A stretch of 7,869 bases of DNA from Actinomycetota bacterium (GTDB taxonomy: Bacteria > Actinomycetota > Thermoleophilia > Solirubrobacterales > Solirubrobacteraceae), in assembly GCA_009699565.1 (NCBI GenBank), contig WLNX01000083.1, forward strand, positions 1 to 7,869, read 5' to 3'. The notes under the pieces were generated by a model. The model did not search any database. It saw nothing but the letters and a program-made list of their open reading frames with translations, and was not told the DNA's origin. The position numbers and the translations under genes are program-made. Positions 5,898 to 7,869 of the stretch are shown in pieces. Numbering within the stretch: the first letter of the stretch is position 1; each line of letters begins with the position of its first letter.

Positions 5898-7496
5898 CTA
5901 GGGCACGCGGTTTGTCGTCATCGCGCGCCGGAGCAGTTTTACGCTGGCGCTGCGCGGAGTGCGCTTGAGGGTTGCCGAGTTGAACGAGTAGAGCCCGAAC
6001 TTCGGCTCGTACCCAGCAACCCATTCAAAGTTGTCGGTCAGCGACCAGCCGATCCATCCGGTGACGTTCGCGTCCTTCGCCTTGATTGCGGCGCGCATCT
6101 GGCGAAGGTGGTCGCGCAGGAATGCCGGGCGTAGGCGATCGCGGGCGTCGGCGATCCCGCTCTCGGTCACGATCACGGGGAGCTTCCAGCTGCCCGCGGT
6201 GCGGAGCACCTGGCGGAAGCCCGCCGGGTAGATCTCGGAGCCGAAGTCGCTGCAGAGAGTTGGGCATTCGCGGGCGGTCGGAGCAAGCTTCCAGCGGTAG
6301 GTGGTGCGCGGCAGGAAGTCGAGGATCGGGATCTTCGGCGTGAACGAAAAACCGAGTGCCTTAATCCGGCCGCGGAAGTAGTAGTTGACTCCGACGAAGT
6401 CCGCGCGGCGTCCGTGGAGCGACTTCTCCCCCGGCTGCAGGACCCCGTCTGCGTTGCCGTCGATGTCTCCGTGAACTGCGCCGTTCACGAAGAGCCTGTT
6501 GAAGAGGTAGTCGGCGTGCGCAGTTGCCTTGATGTCTGCGCTGCTCGCAGGATCCCCTGGCGTGAAGGCGACCATGTTCTGAACCAGACCGACCTTGGAC
6601 TTTGGGTCCATCTTCTTGACTGCCTCGTAAGCGACGGTGTTGGCGGCCTCGAGATTGCGAATTGCCTTCGTGGCAGCCGTGAAGCTGTAGACGCCGGGAG
6701 GAAAATTGCCCGCGAGAGCGCCAGGGATGTTGACGTAACCGTTGGTGGCCACAACCATCGGCTCGTTGATCGGCGCCCAGCGATCAACGAGATCGCCGAA
6801 GCGCCAAGCGGCCCAGGCCGCGTACCTGCCGAACTGGGGGACTGTCTGGTCGTCGAGCCAGCCGGCCTTCTCGAGCGGCGGAAGATCGGCATTTGCTCCG
6901 CGCCCGCGCAGCGCTTCACGCACGGCCAGCGGATCGTGGATCCAGCCGGGAAGAGTGAAGTGGTTCAGCGTTACCAACGGTGACATCCGGTTGGCGCGGA
7001 CCGACTTCAGGATCTGCCGGTAGCGTGCGACGGCGGCCGGGTCGGCCTGCGCGTCGAGCGCACGGAGCATCTCGGGGCTGGTGTCGGACGCCCCGGCAGG
7101 CAGTCCCTGAGGAGCATTGGGAAAGAGCCGGCTCCACTCAAACCCAAGGCGGAAGAGGTTGGCGCCGAGTCCCTTCCGCGCAAGCTTTACGTCGGAGGAG
7201 TAGCGCGACCAGAAGCCCGGGCCGTTCTCCGGAAGGTCGCCACTAGTCAGCTTTGAGCTGATGTTGGCGCTGTCGTGGACCCAGCTCCACCAATCGCTGG
7301 TTCTGTCGATGTCGCGGCCGCGGCCCATCTCGGATTGGAAGCCCGCGATCGCCGTCCCCCACAGGAAGTTCTTTGGAAGTGCGCCGCCCTGCGGCGCCTG
7401 AGCGCTGGCCGCAGTCGCGAATAGACCGAGCGAGAGCGCACAGACCGCGATTGCAGCAATCAAAGCTCGGCTGGGGAAGTGGTGCGAGCGACTCAT
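5898..7496 (-). CDS. Secreted family 1 glycoside hydrolase (LacS-like beta-glycosidase) with EF-hand-like loop
   Basis: A 532-aa beta-glycosidase that should hydrolyse beta-linked sugars with retention of configuration. A Sec signal peptide is clear: SRSHHFPSR, a hydrophobic core, then ASA-QAPQ with cleavage after about residue 32. The GH1 barrel follows from LPKNFLWGTAIAGFQSEMG. The acid/base is Glu245 in PINEP and the nucleophile is Glu445 in VTESGIAD. GFQSEMG, DWWSWVHD, SGDLPENGPGFWSRY and the DNFEWVAGYEPKFGLY end closely resemble Sulfolobus LacS as I remember it, more than typical bacterial BglA enzymes. A loop before the VGVNYYFRGR segment contains DGNADGVLQPGE, which fits the 12-residue EF-hand calcium pattern. 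The ATG at 7494-7496 is preferred over an in-frame TTG at 7545-7547 because it gives a normal signal peptide and has TAGATT 8 nt upstream. Substrate is unproven. Confidence 0.93.
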   Translation of the reverse strand: MSRSHHFPSRALIAAIAVCALSLGLFATAASAQAPQGGALPKNFLWGTAIAGFQSEMGRGRDIDRTSDWWSWVHDSANISSKLTSGDLPENGPGFWSRYSSDVKLARKGLGANLFRLGFEWSRLFPNAPQGLPAGASDTSPEMLRALDAQADPAAVARYRQILKSVRANRMSPLVTLNHFTLPGWIHDPLAVREALRGRGANADLPPLEKAGWLDDQTVPQFGRYAAWAAWRFGDLVDRWAPINEPMVVATNGYVNIPGALAGNFPPGVYSFTAATKAIRNLEAANTVAYEAVKKMDPKSKVGLVQNMVAFTPGDPASSADIKATAHADYLFNRLFVNGAVHGDIDGNADGVLQPGEKSLHGRRADFVGVNYYFRGRIKALGFSFTPKIPILDFLPRTTYRWKLAPTARECPTLCSDFGSEIYPAGFRQVLRTAGSWKLPVIVTESGIADARDRLRPAFLRDHLRQMRAAIKAKDANVTGWIGWSLTDNFEWVAGYEPKFGLYSFNSATLKRTPRSASVKLLRRAMTTNRVP

Positions 7497-7504
7497 CAGG
7501 TTGG

Positions 7505-7510
7505 AATCTA
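7505..7510 (-). promoter_or_regulatory. Candidate -10 element of the glycosidase gene (leaderless)
   Basis: TAGATT on the minus strand ends 8 nt before the ATG at 7496. There is no purine-rich ribosome binding site between them (CCAACCTG). It is identical to the minus-strand hexamer before the SRPBCC gene. Confidence 0.38.
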
Positions 7511-7548
7511 CCCGCTGGATGCCATCCGCCGCGCCGGACCGGGGCAAT

Positions 7549-7573
7549 CCCCTCTAAACTTCTTGAAGAGGGG
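7549..7573 (+). repeat. Inverted repeat across the tRNA-Ala(UGC) 5' end
   Basis: CCCCTCT (7549-7555) and AGAGGGG (7567-7573) are perfect 7-bp arms 11 nt apart. The right arm includes the first four bases of the tRNA, and the candidate -10 element starts in the left arm. A nested CTTC-TT-GAAG is also present between and into the arms. Confidence 0.5.
7555..7560 (+). promoter_or_regulatory. Candidate -10 element of tRNA-Ala(UGC)
   Basis: TAAACT ends 9 nt before the mature 5' end of the tRNA, predicting a precursor leader of only a few nucleotides. No clear -35 is seen. Confidence 0.42.
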
Positions 7574-7642
7574 CCATAGCTCAGCTGGGAGAGCGCCGCC
7601 TTTGCAAGGCGGAGGTCGTCGGTTCGATCCCGACTGGCTCCA
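7570..7642 (+). tRNA. tRNA-Ala(UGC)
   Basis: A complete 73-nt cloverleaf beginning GGGGCCATAGCTCAGC. The acceptor GGGGCCA pairs with TGGCTCC and has the alanine-specific G3-U70 pair. The anticodon stem CCGCC/GGCGG encloses TTTGCAA, with anticodon TGC (UGC) reading Ala GCA and, by wobble, other GCN codons. The T arm is GTCGG-TTCGATC-CCGAC. The discriminator is A73 and no CCA is encoded. Confidence 0.97.
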
Positions 7643-7648
7643 CTCCTT

Positions 7649-7660
7649 CGTCGCGCGACG
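7649..7660. repeat. 12-bp perfect palindrome after tRNA-Ala(UGC)
   Basis: CGTCGCGCGACG begins 7 nt after the tRNA. As RNA it could form only a 4-bp stem with a GCGC loop, and no T-run follows, so a terminator role is weakly supported. Confidence 0.3.
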
Positions 7661-7679
7661 CAGCTCCCAGTGCAACTAA

Positions 7680-7685
7680 TAGGCT
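7680..7685 (+). promoter_or_regulatory. Candidate -10 element of the terminal secreted-protein gene
   Basis: TAGGCT ends 9 nt before the ATG at 7695 and equals the hexamer before the acidic protein gene. A weak GGGA close to the ATG is too near to be a good ribosome binding site. Confidence 0.33.
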
Positions 7686-7694
7686 GCGCGGGAA

Positions 7695-7869
7695 ATGATC
7701 TCCCGATTCCGCAGAAGGCGCGCATTGCTTCCCGTCGCAACGATGATCTTGTCGCTCGTCGGCATTGCCGTCGTGGCACCCGCCGCGTTCGGCGACCAGG
7801 CGATTGACAAGCTCGGCTTCGCAGGGAAGATCCCGACAGAGGTAGGCCTCAACTCCGCATGGGTAGTCC
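7695..7869 (+). CDS. Secreted or membrane-anchored protein, 3' truncated by window end
   Basis: The first 58 residues of a protein that runs off the window. It starts MISRFRRRRALLPVATMILS: a strongly basic n-region with five Arg (residues 4-9), then a hydrophobic core to about residue 29 and a plausible signal peptidase site near AAFG-DQ (residue 33). The visible mature part (DQAIDKLGFAGKIPTEVGLN) is too short to assign a family. Retention as an uncleaved N-terminal anchor is also possible. The start is supported by TAGGCT upstream and by the basic n-region beginning right after the Met. It follows tRNA-Ala(UGC) by 52 nt and could be partly served by readthrough from it. Confidence 0.7.
   Translation, partial: MISRFRRRRALLPVATMILSLVGIAVVAPAAFGDQAIDKLGFAGKIPTEVGLNSAWVV

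Noticed and set aside
6414..6983. A 189-codon plus-strand open frame inside the glycosidase gene
   Set aside because: It is opposite the conserved GH1 catalytic region and has no motif or initiation signal of its own.
7497..7547. TTG start giving a 17-residue longer glycosidase
   Set aside because: It would bury the signal peptide behind a non-hydrophobic, partly acidic stretch and remove the fit with the TAGATT element.
5173..7642. tRNA-bounded genomic island or integrated element
   Set aside because: No integrase, transposase, direct repeats of a tRNA 3' end or composition change was seen between or beside the tRNAs.
1..7869. CRISPR array, insertion sequence, toxin-antitoxin or defence system
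   Set aside because: I saw no spaced direct repeats, transposase motifs or defence-related domains on either strand.

Overview
The window looks like chromosomal DNA from a high-GC actinobacterium. The class Thermoleophilia (Solirubrobacterales-like) is my best guess, from the GC-rich third codon positions, the heteromeric acyl-CoA dehydrogenase pair, and an acidic hypothetical protein whose C-terminal tail resembles ones I remember from that group. This placement is inference only. The region is densely coded, has no gap of 300 bases or more without a gene, and shows no mobile element, CRISPR array or phage gene.

Region 1 (1-3840, + strand) is catabolic. A 5'-truncated acyl-CoA dehydrogenase overlaps a second complete one by ATGA. 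The two look like complementary halves of an alpha2-beta2 enzyme: the first keeps a catalytic Glu but lacks the usual FAD-site Arg segment, and the second has the Arg/Gln FAD segment but no Glu at either known catalytic position. After 41 bases comes a 629-aa SdsA/BDS1-type alkylsulfatase with all expected metal ligands and no signal peptide. Alkylsulfatase plus acyl-CoA dehydrogenase would fit intracellular use of sulfated alkyl compounds, but the sulfatase may have its own promoter.

Region 2 (3848-4876, - strand) is a probable two-gene operon: an SRPBCC-fold protein, then a membrane-anchored extracytoplasmic protein with an NTF2-like appearance. It is divergent from a 60-aa two-helix membrane protein (4972-5154, +). 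The two sides appear to share overlapping -10 elements on opposite strands.

Region 3 (5149-7642) holds tRNA-Ala(CGC) on the - strand, a very acidic 190-aa protein on the + strand, a secreted family 1 glycoside hydrolase on the - strand, and tRNA-Ala(UGC) on the + strand. The hydrolase is close to archaeal LacS-type enzymes and carries an EF-hand-like calcium loop. The window ends in the start of a secreted protein (7695 onward).

A recurring regulatory theme is a TANNNT hexamer 6-9 nt before the ATG of four genes with no clear ribosome binding site, as expected for leaderless transcripts. Both tRNAs have a TANACT hexamer exactly 9 nt before their mature 5' ends. I found no convincing novel multi-gene system. 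The best leads are the EF-hand loop in the hydrolase, the split acyl-CoA dehydrogenase and the bidirectional promoter.
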